Source: Pseudomonas sp. LFM046 (GTDB lineage Bacteria > Pseudomonadota > Gammaproteobacteria > Pseudomonadales > Pseudomonadaceae). From it: a stretch of DNA of 64,000 bases. Below, piece by piece: positions 8,588 through 17,435 of the stretch; the first letter of the stretch is position 1; each line of letters opens with the position of its first letter. The notes under the pieces are model-generated. The model was not told the DNA's origin. It made no database searches and worked only from the letters and a program-made list of their open reading frames with translations. The DNA lies in assembly GCF_000949385.2 (NCBI RefSeq), contig NZ_JYKO02000001.1, positions 2,830,488-2,894,487 of the forward strand, written 5' to 3'. Made by a program: the position numbers and the translations under genes.

Positions 8588-9741
8588 AGCCGCGGGTCCT
8601 GGAGATTCTCAAGCGGTTGATCGCCTTCGAGACGGTGTCTGTCGATTCCAACCTGGCGCTCATCGAGTACGTGCGCGACCTGCTGCTCAGCAAGGGCATC
8701 GAGTCGTTGATCGTCAAGGACGAGAGCGGTCGCAAGGCCAATCTGTTTGCCAGCACCGGCCCGCGTGAGGTGCCGGGCATGCTGCTGTCCGGGCACACCG
8801 ACGTGGTGCCGGCGGCGGGCCAGGCCTGGACGGTCCCGGCGTTCCAGGCAACCGTGCGCGACGGCAGGCTCTACGGCCGTGGCAGCTGCGACATGAAGGG
8901 CTTCATCGCCCTGGCCATCGACGCGATGCTTGAGGCGGCAGACAACTCCCTCAGCCGGCCGCTGCAACTGGCCCTGTCCCATGATGAGGAGATCGGTTGC
9001 GTTGGCGTGCGTCGTTTGCTCGACGTGCTGCACCTGGCCCCAGTGCGACCCTTCCTGTGCATCGTTGGTGAGCCGACCGATATGCAGTTCGTGCTTGGCC
9101 ACAAGGGCAAGGGTTCCTACCGCACCCACTGCCGTGGTCAAGAGGCCCATTCCTCGCTGGCGCCACGCGCGGCCAATGCCATCCACCTGGCCTGCGACTT
9201 CATCACCGCGCTGCGCGAGGGCCAGCAACGGTTGATGCTGCATGGCGCCCAGGACAGTGCCTACGATATTCCCTACAGCACCGTGCACGTCGGCGTGATC
9301 GATGGAGGCAAGGCGCTGAACATCGTCCCCAATCAGTGCAGCCTCGAATTCGAGGTGCGCAACCTTCCGGGCGACGACCTGGAGCAATTCCTCGACGGCA
9401 TCCGTGAGCGCGCAGACGCGCTGGCTCTCGAGGCGCGCCTCGTGTCCCCCGTGGCGTCCATCGAGATCGAGACCCTGAACGTCTACCCGGGCCTCGACAC
9501 CCACCCCAGCGCCGAAGCGGTGCGCTTGTTGCAGGCCTTCGCGCCGCCGGACACCGGCACCACAAAGGTGTCGTTCGGCACCGAGGGCGGTCTGTTCAAT
9601 CAGCGCCTGAACGTGCCGGTGGTGGTCTGCGGGCCGGGTTCCATCGAGCAGGCACACAAGCCCGACGAATACGTCGAGGTCAGCCAGATGGACGCTGGCG
9701 AGCGTTTCCTCGGCGCGTTGCTGGGTTCGCTGAAAAGCTAG
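8584..9741 (+). CDS. M20 metallopeptidase, ArgE-like (acetylornithine deacetylase family)
   Basis: A 385-residue zinc-dependent deacylase. Metal and catalytic motifs are visible in order: SGHTDVVPA (His and Asp), [10 protein letters not shown] (bridging Asp), HDEEIGC (general-base Glu pair), VGEPTDMQ, and a C-terminal QAHKPDEY His. Length and motifs fit ArgE, but ArgE homologues in catabolic operons often act on other N-acyl amino acids. It overlaps the DAO gene by four bases, so it belongs to the same transcript. It probably releases a free amino acid from an acylated substrate or intermediate; biosynthetic ArgE function is less likely in this setting. Confidence 0.88.
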   Translation: MKPRVLEILKRLIAFETVSVDSNLALIEYVRDLLLSKGIESLIVKDESGRKANLFASTGPREVPGMLLSGHTDVVPAAGQAWTVPAFQATVRDGRLYGRGSCDMKGFIALAIDAMLEAADNSLSRPLQLALSHDEEIGCVGVRRLLDVLHLAPVRPFLCIVGEPTDMQFVLGHKGKGSYRTHCRGQEAHSSLAPRAANAIHLACDFITALREGQQRLMLHGAQDSAYDIPYSTVHVGVIDGGKALNIVPNQCSLEFEVRNLPGDDLEQFLDGIRERADALALEARLVSPVASIEIETLNVYPGLDTHPSAEAVRLLQAFAPPDTGTTKVSFGTEGGLFNQRLNVPVVVCGPGSIEQAHKPDEYVEVSQMDAGERFLGALLGSLKS

Positions 9742-9847
9742 CCGCAGTCGCGTGGCGCTACGTTTCGAGCAGCGGATAACAATTCACAAGGAATCGGCAG
9801 CGCGGCGACCTCGTCGCGTTTGCCCAGCATGCTCCGGGAGTCTTCCG

Positions 9848-11914
9848 ATGAAATCCCTTGATCGCCTGAGTTTCTCCGGCAAGTTCGCCCTGCTTGGAGC
9901 GCTGGCCCTGGTCCTGATCGGCGTGCCGACAGTGCTGTACGTGCTCTCCGCGCTGGAGAACGGTCGCCAGACCAACCAGGAGCTGCGCGGCATTGGCCCG
10001 GTTCAGCAACTGCTGAAGATGATCGAGCTCACCCAGCGGCATCGCGACCTGGCGTCGGCAGTGCTGGGTGGCTCGAGCGATCTGGAGGCGGCCCGGCAGA
10101 CCACCCAGGATGAACTGGAAAGGGCCTTCGAGGCGAGTGAGCGGGCCCTGCACGAGGCGGAGGTCGAGCCGGAGCTTTTGGCCGCCTGGGGCAAGGTGCG
10201 TGAGCAATGGCATGCCCTGTCCAGGGAGGTGGGCCAGCGCACCCTTCAGGCCAGGCAGAGCCTGCAACGGCATTCGCAGCTTATTGCCTCCAGCCTGCTG
10301 ATCGAGGATGCCTTGCTCGATCATTTCGAACTGGCTCTGGATCCGGTTCTGGAAACCTACTCGCTGATGAGCGCCGTGCTGATCGAAATGCCGCAAACCG
10401 CCGAGCTGTTCGGCCAGTTGCGAGGTTTCGGTGCTCTGTATTTGGTACAAGGGCGGATTCTGCCCGAGCAACAGGGCGCCCTGATGGGGCTGACGGCCCA
10501 GGCACTCGCCAGTTTCGAGAAGATGAATCGGGCCTTCGCCAAGGCCGCTACTGCCGATCCGGCGATCGCAGCCGCGCTGGAAGAGCCGCTCGTGGCACTC
10601 CGCCCACAGATCAAACAGGCCCTGGCATTGACCGACACGCAACTGATCTCGGCTCTCGAGATGGATCTCTCCAACGAGGGTGGTAGCGGTGGTTCCGGCT
10701 CGGCTGTATACGGCTTGAAGGTGGTCTATCCGGTTGCCGACTACCTGGCTGCATACGACCGGGCCACTGTCGCTCTGAATGCGGTTGGCGGCGTCGCGCA
10801 GGCGGAGCTCGAGAAGCGGGTCGCGGCGCGCCACGACGACAACCAGCGGAAGCTGTTGCTGATCTGTGGTGGGCTGCTGACGCTGCTACTGGTCGGGGGC
10901 GGACTGGTGGCGCTGATCGTGGCGCGTCTGCTCGGCCAATTGGGGATAGCCATCGGCGCTGCCGAACGAATCGCTCGCGGTGATCTGAGCGAACCGTTGC
11001 AGATCGACGGTAGCGATGAGGCGGCGCGTTTGCTGCAGGCGTTGGACCGCATGCAGGGCGATCTGCGTGGCACGGTGTGCCAGGTGGTGACCAGCGCCGA
11101 GCAGTTGGCGGCAGCGTCCGCAGTATTGAGCGAAGTGACGACCGAGGCTTCGACGGACCTGCAACGGCAGAGTGCCGAGCTCGATCAGGCGGCCAGCGCC
11201 GTGACAGAACTGACCAGTGCGGTAGAAGAGGTGGCACGCAATGCGGCATCTGCCTCGGAAGTTTCCCATAGCGCAGGCCAGTGTTCGCAGCAGGGTCGCC
11301 TGAGCGTCAGCCGCACGGCCGGCGCTATCGAGGTGTTGAACGGCGACATCCAGGAGACCGCAGGTGCACTTCAGGTGCTGGCCGGACGGATCGGCGAGAT
11401 CGGTAGTGTGCTTGAAGTGATTCGGGGCGTCGCCGAGCAAACCAACCTGTTGGCCCTGAATGCGGCAATCGAGGCGGCTCGCGCTGGCGAGAGCGGTCGC
11501 GGTTTCGCGGTGGTCGCCGATGAAGTGCGCGCCCTGGCACAGCGGACAGGGGAGTCGACCCAGCAGATCGAGGCAATCATCGGCGCAGTGCAGCAGAGCA
11601 GCCAGGAGGCACTGCGTGCCATGCGCGGCAGTGAGAGTCGTACCCACGAAACCCTGGAGCTCGCCCGAACCGCAGGTGCAGCGCTGGATGCCATCGTCGA
11701 GGCGATCACCCAGATCAACGAGCGCAACCTGTGCATCGCCAGTGCCACCGAGCAGCAGTCGCAGGTGGCTCGCGAAGTGGATCGCAACCTGTCGAACATC
11801 CACGATGTTGCCCAGCGGGCCGCGGGTGGCGCAACGCTGACCCAGTCCTCCAGCGGGGAGCTGGCCGTCCTGGCGGCTGATCTGCGGGGCATGGTAGCGC
11901 GCTTCAAGGTCTGA
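9848..11914 (+). CDS. Methyl-accepting chemotaxis protein with long periplasmic helical sensor
   Basis: A 688-residue chemoreceptor. One membrane helix lies near residues 13-34 and a second near 335-360. They enclose a periplasmic region of about 300 residues rich in helix-forming residues, of the large nitrate/type-IV-pili-like or helical-bundle sensor kind. A HAMP linker follows, then the signalling hairpin with the conserved tip [20 protein letters not shown] and the [14 protein letters not shown] block. ATG 9848 is chosen because it has GGGAG upstream and opens directly into the first helix. It sits right behind an import and oxidation operon, so it may sense that operon's substrate. Confidence 0.9.
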   Translation: MKSLDRLSFSGKFALLGALALVLIGVPTVLYVLSALENGRQTNQELRGIGPVQQLLKMIELTQRHRDLASAVLGGSSDLEAARQTTQDELERAFEASERALHEAEVEPELLAAWGKVREQWHALSREVGQRTLQARQSLQRHSQLIASSLLIEDALLDHFELALDPVLETYSLMSAVLIEMPQTAELFGQLRGFGALYLVQGRILPEQQGALMGLTAQALASFEKMNRAFAKAATADPAIAAALEEPLVALRPQIKQALALTDTQLISALEMDLSNEGGSGGSGSAVYGLKVVYPVADYLAAYDRATVALNAVGGVAQAELEKRVAARHDDNQRKLLLICGGLLTLLLVGGGLVALIVARLLGQLGIAIGAAERIARGDLSEPLQIDGSDEAARLLQALDRMQGDLRGTVCQVVTSAEQLAAASAVLSEVTTEASTDLQRQSAELDQAASAVTELTSAVEEVARNAASASEVSHSAGQCSQQGRLSVSRTAGAIEVLNGDIQETAGALQVLAGRIGEIGSVLEVIRGVAEQTNLLALNAAIEAARAGESGRGFAVVADEVRALAQRTGESTQQIEAIIGAVQQSSQEALRAMRGSESRTHETLELARTAGAALDAIVEAITQINERNLCIASATEQQSQVAREVDRNLSNIHDVAQRAAGGATLTQSSSGELAVLAADLRGMVARFKV

Positions 11915-12046
11915 TCGCCGCATACGACAGAGCCTGCCGTCGGCAAGCGATTTTCAGCATCTGACGCTGCCTGGCTGGCGTCTTCGGCATCCTTATCTGT
12001 AACGCCTCCGTAGACTCGAAACCACTCTCGGAACAGGACTCGACCC

Positions 12047-13522
12047 ATGCTCAAGACTCGATTGAAAGACCCAAGCTTGTTGGTAGAACACGCCTATGTC
12101 GACGGTCAGTGGATCGCCGCCGATGATGGGGCAACGCTGGATGTGATCAACCCGGCAACCGGGGAATGCCTGGCCCGTGTGCCGGCCCTGCAGGGCGCGG
12201 AGACCCGTCGCGCCATCGAAGCGGCCGAACGTGCCTGGCCGGCATGGCGGGCGCGTACTGCCGCCGAGCGTGCCGCGGTGCTGGAGCGCTGGTACCAGGC
12301 GATGATCGACAACCTCGAAGACCTGGCGTTGATCATGACGTGCGAACAGGGCAAACCTCTCAACGAAGCGCGTGGTGAAATCCGTTACGGCGCCAGCTTC
12401 GTCAAGTGGTTCGCCGAAGAAGCCCGACGTGTCTATGGCGAGACCATCCCGGCGCCGGGAAATGACCGCCGCCTGCTCACCTTGAAGCAACCGGTTGGCG
12501 TCTGCGCAGCCATCACCCCGTGGAACTTCCCGAACGCGATGATCACCCGCAAGTGTGCGCCGGCTCTCGCCGCTGGTTGCCCTGTGGTGGTCAAGCCTTC
12601 AGAGCTGACCCCACTGTCGGCGCTGGCGCTGGCGGTGCTCGCCGAGCGGGTCGGCATTCCGGCGGGGCTGTTCAACGTGCTCACCGGAATGCCGGTGGGC
12701 GTCGGCGAAGAGCTGACCAGCAATCCGACGGTACGCAAGATTTCCTTCACTGGCTCGACTGGAGTTGGCCGTCTGCTGATGCGCCAGAGCGCCGAGCACA
12801 TCAAGCGGCTCAGTCTGGAGCTGGGGGGCAACGCGCCCTTTGTGGTGTTCGACGACGCCGACCTCGAGCAGGCGGTGGCCGGGGTCATGCAGAGCAAGTT
12901 CCGTAATGCCGGGCAGACCTGTGTGTGCGCCAACCGCATCCTGGTACAGGATGGTATCTACGATCGCTTCGCCGCGCGCCTGGTCGAGGAGGTCAGCAAG
13001 CTCAAGATCGGTAACGGCCTGGATGAAGGTGTGACCATCGGTCCGCTCATCAACGCCGCGGCGGTCGAGAAAGTCGCCCAGCACATCGACGACGCCTTGG
13101 GCAAGGGTGCAAAACTGCTTTGCGGCGGTATTCCCGCCGGTGATAGCCAGTTCGTCCGGCCCACAGTGCTGGCCGCCGCGCACCCCGAGATGCGCTTGGC
13201 CAACGAGGAAACCTTTGGGCCGGTCGCACCGCTGATGCGCTTCAGTGACGAGTCCGAGGCCCTGGCCATTGCCAATGCCACGCCCTATGGGTTGGGGGCC
13301 TACTACTTCACTCAGGACCTGCGTCGCTCCTGGCGCTTCGGTGAGGCGCTGGAGTTCGGCATGATTGGCCTGAATACCGGGTTGATTTCCATGGAGGTAG
13401 CACCCTTCGGCGGAATGAAGCAGTCGGGTTTGGGGCGCGAGGGCTCCAAGTACGGCCTGGACGAGTACCTGGAGATCAAGGCCTTCCACATTGGTGGTCT
13501 GTTGGGCGGTCAAGGGATTTGA
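12047..13522 (+). CDS. NAD(P)-dependent succinate-semialdehyde-type dehydrogenase (GabD-like)
   Basis: A 491-residue aldehyde dehydrogenase. It has the nucleotide-binding GSTGVG motif, the general-base segment LELGGNAPF, and the nucleophile in FRNAGQTCVCANR. The C-terminal GLNTGLISMEVAPFGG stretch is typical of GabD-type enzymes. Length matches GabD (about 480-490). It converts succinate or glutarate semialdehyde to the acid. It lies between the chemoreceptor and a tartrate/malate dehydrogenase gene 12 bases downstream, so the two form a unit. A partner aminotransferase could be the class III enzyme at 17436-18725. Confidence 0.88.
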   Translation: MLKTRLKDPSLLVEHAYVDGQWIAADDGATLDVINPATGECLARVPALQGAETRRAIEAAERAWPAWRARTAAERAAVLERWYQAMIDNLEDLALIMTCEQGKPLNEARGEIRYGASFVKWFAEEARRVYGETIPAPGNDRRLLTLKQPVGVCAAITPWNFPNAMITRKCAPALAAGCPVVVKPSELTPLSALALAVLAERVGIPAGLFNVLTGMPVGVGEELTSNPTVRKISFTGSTGVGRLLMRQSAEHIKRLSLELGGNAPFVVFDDADLEQAVAGVMQSKFRNAGQTCVCANRILVQDGIYDRFAARLVEEVSKLKIGNGLDEGVTIGPLINAAAVEKVAQHIDDALGKGAKLLCGGIPAGDSQFVRPTVLAAAHPEMRLANEETFGPVAPLMRFSDESEALAIANATPYGLGAYYFTQDLRRSWRFGEALEFGMIGLNTGLISMEVAPFGGMKQSGLGREGSKYGLDEYLEIKAFHIGGLLGGQGI

Positions 13523-13534
13523 GGGGTTAGTGAG

Positions 13535-14614
13535 ATGAGTAAAACGTTCAAGATCGCCGCCATCCCGGGCGACGGCATCGGCAACGAAGTTCTCCCCGAA
13601 GGCCTGCGCGTGGTCGAAGCGGCCGCGCGCAAGTGGGGCCTGGACCTTTCCTTCGAGACCATCGAGTGGGCCAGCTGCGACTACTACCTGCAGCACGGCA
13701 AGATGATGCCGGACGACTGGTTCCAGCAGCTCCAGGGCTTCGACGCCCTTTACTTCGGCGCCGTGGGCTGGCCGGACAAGGTGCCCGACCATATCTCCCT
13801 GTGGGGCTCGCTGCTGAAGTTCCGCCGCGAGTTCGACCAGTACGTGAACATCCGCCCGGTGCGCCTGTTCCCCGGCGTGCCGTGCCCCCTGGCCGGGCGC
13901 AAGCCGGGCGATATCGACTTCGTGGTGATCCGTGAGAACACCGAGGGCGAGTACTCCTCCCTGGGGGGGCGCATGTTCGAGGGCACCGAGCACGAATTCG
14001 TGCTGCAGGAGTCGGTCTTCACCCGTCGTGGCGTCGACCGCATCCTCAAGTACGCCTTCGACCTGGCCCAGACCCGCGAGCGCAAGCAGGTGACCGCCGC
14101 CACCAAGTCCAACGGCATGGCGGTGAGCATGCCTTACTGGGACGAGCGGGTCGCTGCGATGGCGGAGAAGTACCCGGAAATCAAATGGGACAAGCAGCAC
14201 ATCGACATCCTCTGTGCGCGCTTCGTGCTGCAACCGGATCGCTTCGACGTGGTGGTGGCCTCGAACCTGTTCGGCGACATCCTCTCCGACCTCGGCCCGG
14301 CCTGCGCCGGCACCATCGGCATCGCGCCCTCGGCCAACCTCAACCCGGAGCGCAACTTCCCGTCGCTGTTCGAGCCGGTGCACGGATCGGCGCCGGACAT
14401 CTACGGCCGGAATATCGCCAACCCCATCGCCATGATCTGGTCCGGGGCCCTGATGCTGGACTTCCTCGGCAACGGCGACGAGCGCTACAAGGCCGCCCAC
14501 GACGGCATCCTGCGCGCCATCGAGCAGGTGATTGCCGAAGGCCGCGTGACCCCTGACCTGGGCGGCAAGGCGTCGACCCAGGACGTGGGCAAGGCCATCG
14601 CCGACGCGCTCTAG
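13535..14614 (+). CDS. Tartrate / D-malate dehydrogenase (isocitrate dehydrogenase superfamily)
   Basis: A 359-residue member of the beta-decarboxylating dehydrogenase family. Recognisable motifs are IPGDGIGNEV at the N-terminus, YFGAVGWP, VIRENTEGEYS (substrate loop), the Mg-binding NLFGDILSDL, and EPVHGSAPDI. The GRMFEGTEHEF segment is characteristic of the tartrate/D-malate (Ttu/DmlA) branch rather than LeuB or Icd. Reaction: oxidative decarboxylation of D-malate to pyruvate or oxidation of tartrate with NAD and Mn/Mg. It is followed within 60 bases by a strong intrinsic terminator. Confidence 0.9.
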   Translation: MSKTFKIAAIPGDGIGNEVLPEGLRVVEAAARKWGLDLSFETIEWASCDYYLQHGKMMPDDWFQQLQGFDALYFGAVGWPDKVPDHISLWGSLLKFRREFDQYVNIRPVRLFPGVPCPLAGRKPGDIDFVVIRENTEGEYSSLGGRMFEGTEHEFVLQESVFTRRGVDRILKYAFDLAQTRERKQVTAATKSNGMAVSMPYWDERVAAMAEKYPEIKWDKQHIDILCARFVLQPDRFDVVVASNLFGDILSDLGPACAGTIGIAPSANLNPERNFPSLFEPVHGSAPDIYGRNIANPIAMIWSGALMLDFLGNGDERYKAAHDGILRAIEQVIAEGRVTPDLGGKASTQDVGKAIADAL

Positions 14615-14672
14615 TCGAGTATCGACGACGGATCGCCGCAAACCTTCCAAAACGCTGTGCGTCACCCTTTTT

Positions 14673-14700
14673 GCCCGCTCACACTGCGGGCTTTTTTTTT
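14673..14700 (+). terminator. Rho-independent terminator after the tartrate dehydrogenase gene
   Basis: A GCCCGC/GCGGGC stem with a short TCACACT-type loop is followed by nine or ten T residues. It closes the transcript that includes 12047-14614. Confidence 0.9.
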
Positions 14701-14729
14701 GCGACAACGTAGCTTGAAGGAGTCCAGGC

Positions 14730-15569
14730 ATGCGTCGGCTGCTGCCATTGTCATTGGCGTTCGCTCTGCACGCTACGAGCTGGGCCAACTCGGCGATTGA
14801 TGTGGTCATCCTTTGCGACGCCGGCTATCCGCCCTACAGCTATGCTGAGGGCGGCGAAGCGAAGGGAATTTACACGGATATTCTGCGCGAGGCCTTTCTT
14901 CGTATGCCGGACTATCGCGTGGAAGTTCGTCCAGTGGCTTGGGCCCGTGGACTGGCGGAATTGGCCAGTGGAAAGGCCTTTGCCCTTTTTCCTCCCTATT
15001 ACCGGCCACGCGAGCGACCATGGATGGACTATTCGAGGCCCTTAGTAATGGAGAGTGTCGCTGTCTTCGTGCGCGCCGAGTTGGTTCGCGAACTCCCGGT
15101 TGAAGACTTTCCGTATGGTTATGGTGGTCTTCGCGTCGGCGTTAACCGGGGATTCAGAAGCATTGTTGATCCCGACTACCAGACCATGGTGGAGAGCGGT
15201 GTATTGCGCGAGAGCTACGCCAACGATAACCGCACGAACTTGCTCAAGCTCTACCGTCGGCGAATAGATGTCTACATTAATGATCGCCGCGCAGTGCTCT
15301 GGCAGTTGAGCAAGATGCAGCGTGAAGGGGTCTTTGCGGCAGACGAATTGGACTGGTTGGTCGAGGGGCCTTGGTTGTCCGGCGAGGCTGGATATCTTGG
15401 TTACACTCGCGTTAATACCTCTTCTTATCCGTACAAAGATGCATTCAAACAGCGCCTCGACCAAATCTTGGTAGCGCTGGAACGCGACGGCACTGTCTAT
15501 CGAATAGTGAAGGGATATGATCTGGATGCTGCGTTGTTTGTTCGACGCACGAAAGATGGTCTGAGATAG
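14730..15569 (+). CDS. Orphan periplasmic substrate-binding protein, family 3 (SBP_bac_3)
   Basis: A 279-residue protein with a cleavable signal peptide (LLPLSLAFALHATSWA). The mature N-terminus carries the family-3 start YPPYSYAEGGEAKGIYTDI, and ALFPPYYRPRERPW follows. AAGGAG lies seven bases before the ATG. No permease or ATPase is adjacent. It is clearly paralogous to the protein encoded on the other strand at 20045-20869, sharing the PPYxY, GIYxDILR and PPxYRPxERP segments. Orphan proteins of this size may feed ligand to another importer or act as periplasmic sensors. Ligand unknown. Confidence 0.82.
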   Translation: MRRLLPLSLAFALHATSWANSAIDVVILCDAGYPPYSYAEGGEAKGIYTDILREAFLRMPDYRVEVRPVAWARGLAELASGKAFALFPPYYRPRERPWMDYSRPLVMESVAVFVRAELVRELPVEDFPYGYGGLRVGVNRGFRSIVDPDYQTMVESGVLRESYANDNRTNLLKLYRRRIDVYINDRRAVLWQLSKMQREGVFAADELDWLVEGPWLSGEAGYLGYTRVNTSSYPYKDAFKQRLDQILVALERDGTVYRIVKGYDLDAALFVRRTKDGLR

Positions 15570-15687
15570 CGACCTATGTCTGACTGATAAAAATGGCGCT
15601 GGTGAGGTGCCATGAGCCCAAAGGCGCATTGAAAAGGACCTGCTGAAAGGAAAGCAGTCTCGGGGAAGTTCAAGACGGCAGTCGTGA

Positions 15688-15968
15688 TTACAGAATGCTC
15701 ATCGGGTACTCGATGATCAGGTGTGCCTCGTCGAGATCGCTGTCGAACGAGGTGGAGCGGTGGGTGGCTTGTCGTACGCGGAAGGGCAGGTTCTTGGCCG
15801 CCCCTGACTGGATCACATACTTGGTTTCCAGGTTGCGTTCCCAAAGCTTCTCGTCATCTACGCCAGTGCGGAAGGAGCTGCCGGTCGGATCGGCCTTGGT
15901 GAAATCGATCTGGTCACCTTTCATGTTGCGCGTCATGAAGTTCAAGTCCGGTTCTCCGAAAGCAGCCG
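15688..15968 (-). pseudogene. OprD-family outer-membrane porin, 3' remnant
   Basis: About 90 codons of the C-terminus of an OprD/OpdD-type porin remain; the family is usually about 420 residues. Diagnostic pieces are FMTRNMKGDQ, WERNLETKYVIQSG, FRVRQATHRS and the terminal EAHLIIEYPMSIL, the last strands and C-terminal barrel signal. Similarity fades upstream of the segment AAFGEPDLNF near 15968, where unrelated sequence begins. There is no ATG, signal peptide or ribosome site. The gene was truncated, probably by deletion or insertion. Confidence 0.85.
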
Positions 15969-16236
15969 AGCCCGTGACGCTTGACGGCAGCGCAGGAGAA
16001 CCGCACCGGTTCTGGTGTGGAAGCGACTGTATGTCGTCCGCCGCCGTAAGGCCGCGGTTTGGCCTATGGCATTTGCGCGCTACCAGTTGCGGGTGCGGGG
16101 TGCTTTATTGCAGCGGCGAAGAGACTCGACAAGAGAGAGGGACATTCGGCGTATTCGAGAACTCGGCGAAAATGGCCCAGATTTGCTGCCCCAATCTGGC
16201 TGGTTCCCGGCAGCAAACGCTGGGTGGGTGGCTGCT
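15969..16236. other. Unassigned sequence between the porin remnant and ghrA
   Basis: About 270 bases with no gene that can be supported on either strand. Open frames here have no ribosome site and no recognisable motif. It probably represents debris from the event that removed the front of the porin gene. Confidence 0.5.
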
Positions 16237-17163
16237 TCAGTAGCCACGTGTGCGGTCGATCAGCCCGAGCATTGGTTCGCCACGCTGGTGCCGGCGGATG
16301 TTCTCCAGCAGCACACTGAAGGCGCTGTCCGGCTGGGTCATTGCGGCAATGTGCGGCGTCAGCAGGATCTGCGGATGATTCCAGAACGAGTGCTCCGTGG
16401 CCGCAGGTTCCTCCTGCAGGACATCCAGCACTGCGGCGCTGAGCTGGCCGCTGGCCAGAGCGTCGAGCAGGTCCTGCTCGACCAGATGGCCGCCGCGGCC
16501 AATGTTGATCAGCGCGGCACCGCGCGGCAATTGGTCAAACAACTCACGGTCGAGGATGCCTTGCGTCTCTGCGGTCAGCGGTAGGACACACAGCAGAATG
16601 TCGCACTGGGCGAGGAACTCCGGCAGTTGCCCGGCACCTGCGTAGCAGTCGACGCCGTCGATATGCTGCTCGCTGCGTGCCCAGCCGGACAGGGCGAAAC
16701 CGAAGCCACGGAGGCTGGCGAGAATTGCCTTCGCCTGCTCGCCGAGCCCCATGACGCCGATGCGCCGCCGCGGTGCAGGCACCAGTCGATGCGCCTGCCA
16801 ACGCCGTTCAACCTGTTGTTGGCGGTAGTGCAACATATCGCGATGTAGGCTGAGCACCGCCCAGCAGGCGTATTCGCACATGCCCTGGGTGATGCCAGGG
16901 TCGAGTAGGCGCACTACCGGGAGATCTTCGGGCAAGCGAGCGAGATCCAGCTGATCGACCCCCGCCGACAGGGCGAACAGCACTTCGAGATTCGGCAGCA
17001 GCGTGGCGATGTTCTCTGGCACCTGCCAGGCAGCGAGGTAGCGGATATCCGCGGATTCACCGAGCTCCGGCCAGGCGCGCCATTCGATATCCGGCGCCTG
17101 TTCGGCGAATAGTGCCTGCCAACGCTCGCCGCGTACCGGGTCTGCTTTATAGAGAAGGGACAT
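16237..17163 (-). CDS. ghrA: Glyoxylate/hydroxypyruvate reductase A (GhrA-like)
   Basis: A 308-residue D-2-hydroxyacid dehydrogenase. It has the GVDQLDL substrate segment, the Rossmann motif IGVMGLGEQA, LPLTAETQGI, INIGRGGHLVEQDLL and the catalytic His region HSFWNHPQILLTPHIA. Length and motifs match GhrA, which reduces glyoxylate and hydroxypyruvate with NADPH. Start at ATG 17163 (MSLLYKAD), with AGGAAT upstream; an in-frame start 33 bases earlier has a poorer context. It is divergent from the aminotransferase gene at 17436. Product removal for glyoxylate-forming amine oxidation is a reasonable role. Confidence 0.88.
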   Translation of the reverse strand: MSLLYKADPVRGERWQALFAEQAPDIEWRAWPELGESADIRYLAAWQVPENIATLLPNLEVLFALSAGVDQLDLARLPEDLPVVRLLDPGITQGMCEYACWAVLSLHRDMLHYRQQQVERRWQAHRLVPAPRRRIGVMGLGEQAKAILASLRGFGFALSGWARSEQHIDGVDCYAGAGQLPEFLAQCDILLCVLPLTAETQGILDRELFDQLPRGAALINIGRGGHLVEQDLLDALASGQLSAAVLDVLQEEPAATEHSFWNHPQILLTPHIAAMTQPDSAFSVLLENIRRHQRGEPMLGLIDRTRGY

Positions 17164-17435
17164 GGGTGATTCCTGATAGAGGAGGGGAAACGCCATGATG
17201 CCGACGGGGCGGCGCAGGATCTGTCGAATCGGTGTGGCCGAACAGCCGCTGTTGCTCTATCCGTCATGAGCCCCGGCAGTTTCCACGGCCTAAAGGATTC
17301 TGCCGTTTGCGTGGGTTAAAACAGTCGATCTGCGCGCATGGGCGGGCAAGTTCGGCGTAGATCATTTTGCCAAAGGCTTAACCTGATCAAAGTCGCAGCC
17401 AACGACCGGCTGCCGAGTTCTTATTGGGAGAAGCC

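Noticed and set aside
12599..14809. A 736-codon open frame on the minus strand
   Set aside because: It lies wholly antisense to the semialdehyde and tartrate dehydrogenase genes, has no family motifs, and arises from the high GC third-position bias of those genes.
15695..16584. Overlapping plus-strand frames through the porin remnant and into ghrA
   Set aside because: Both genes are clearly coded on the minus strand; the plus frames lack ribosome sites and family signals.
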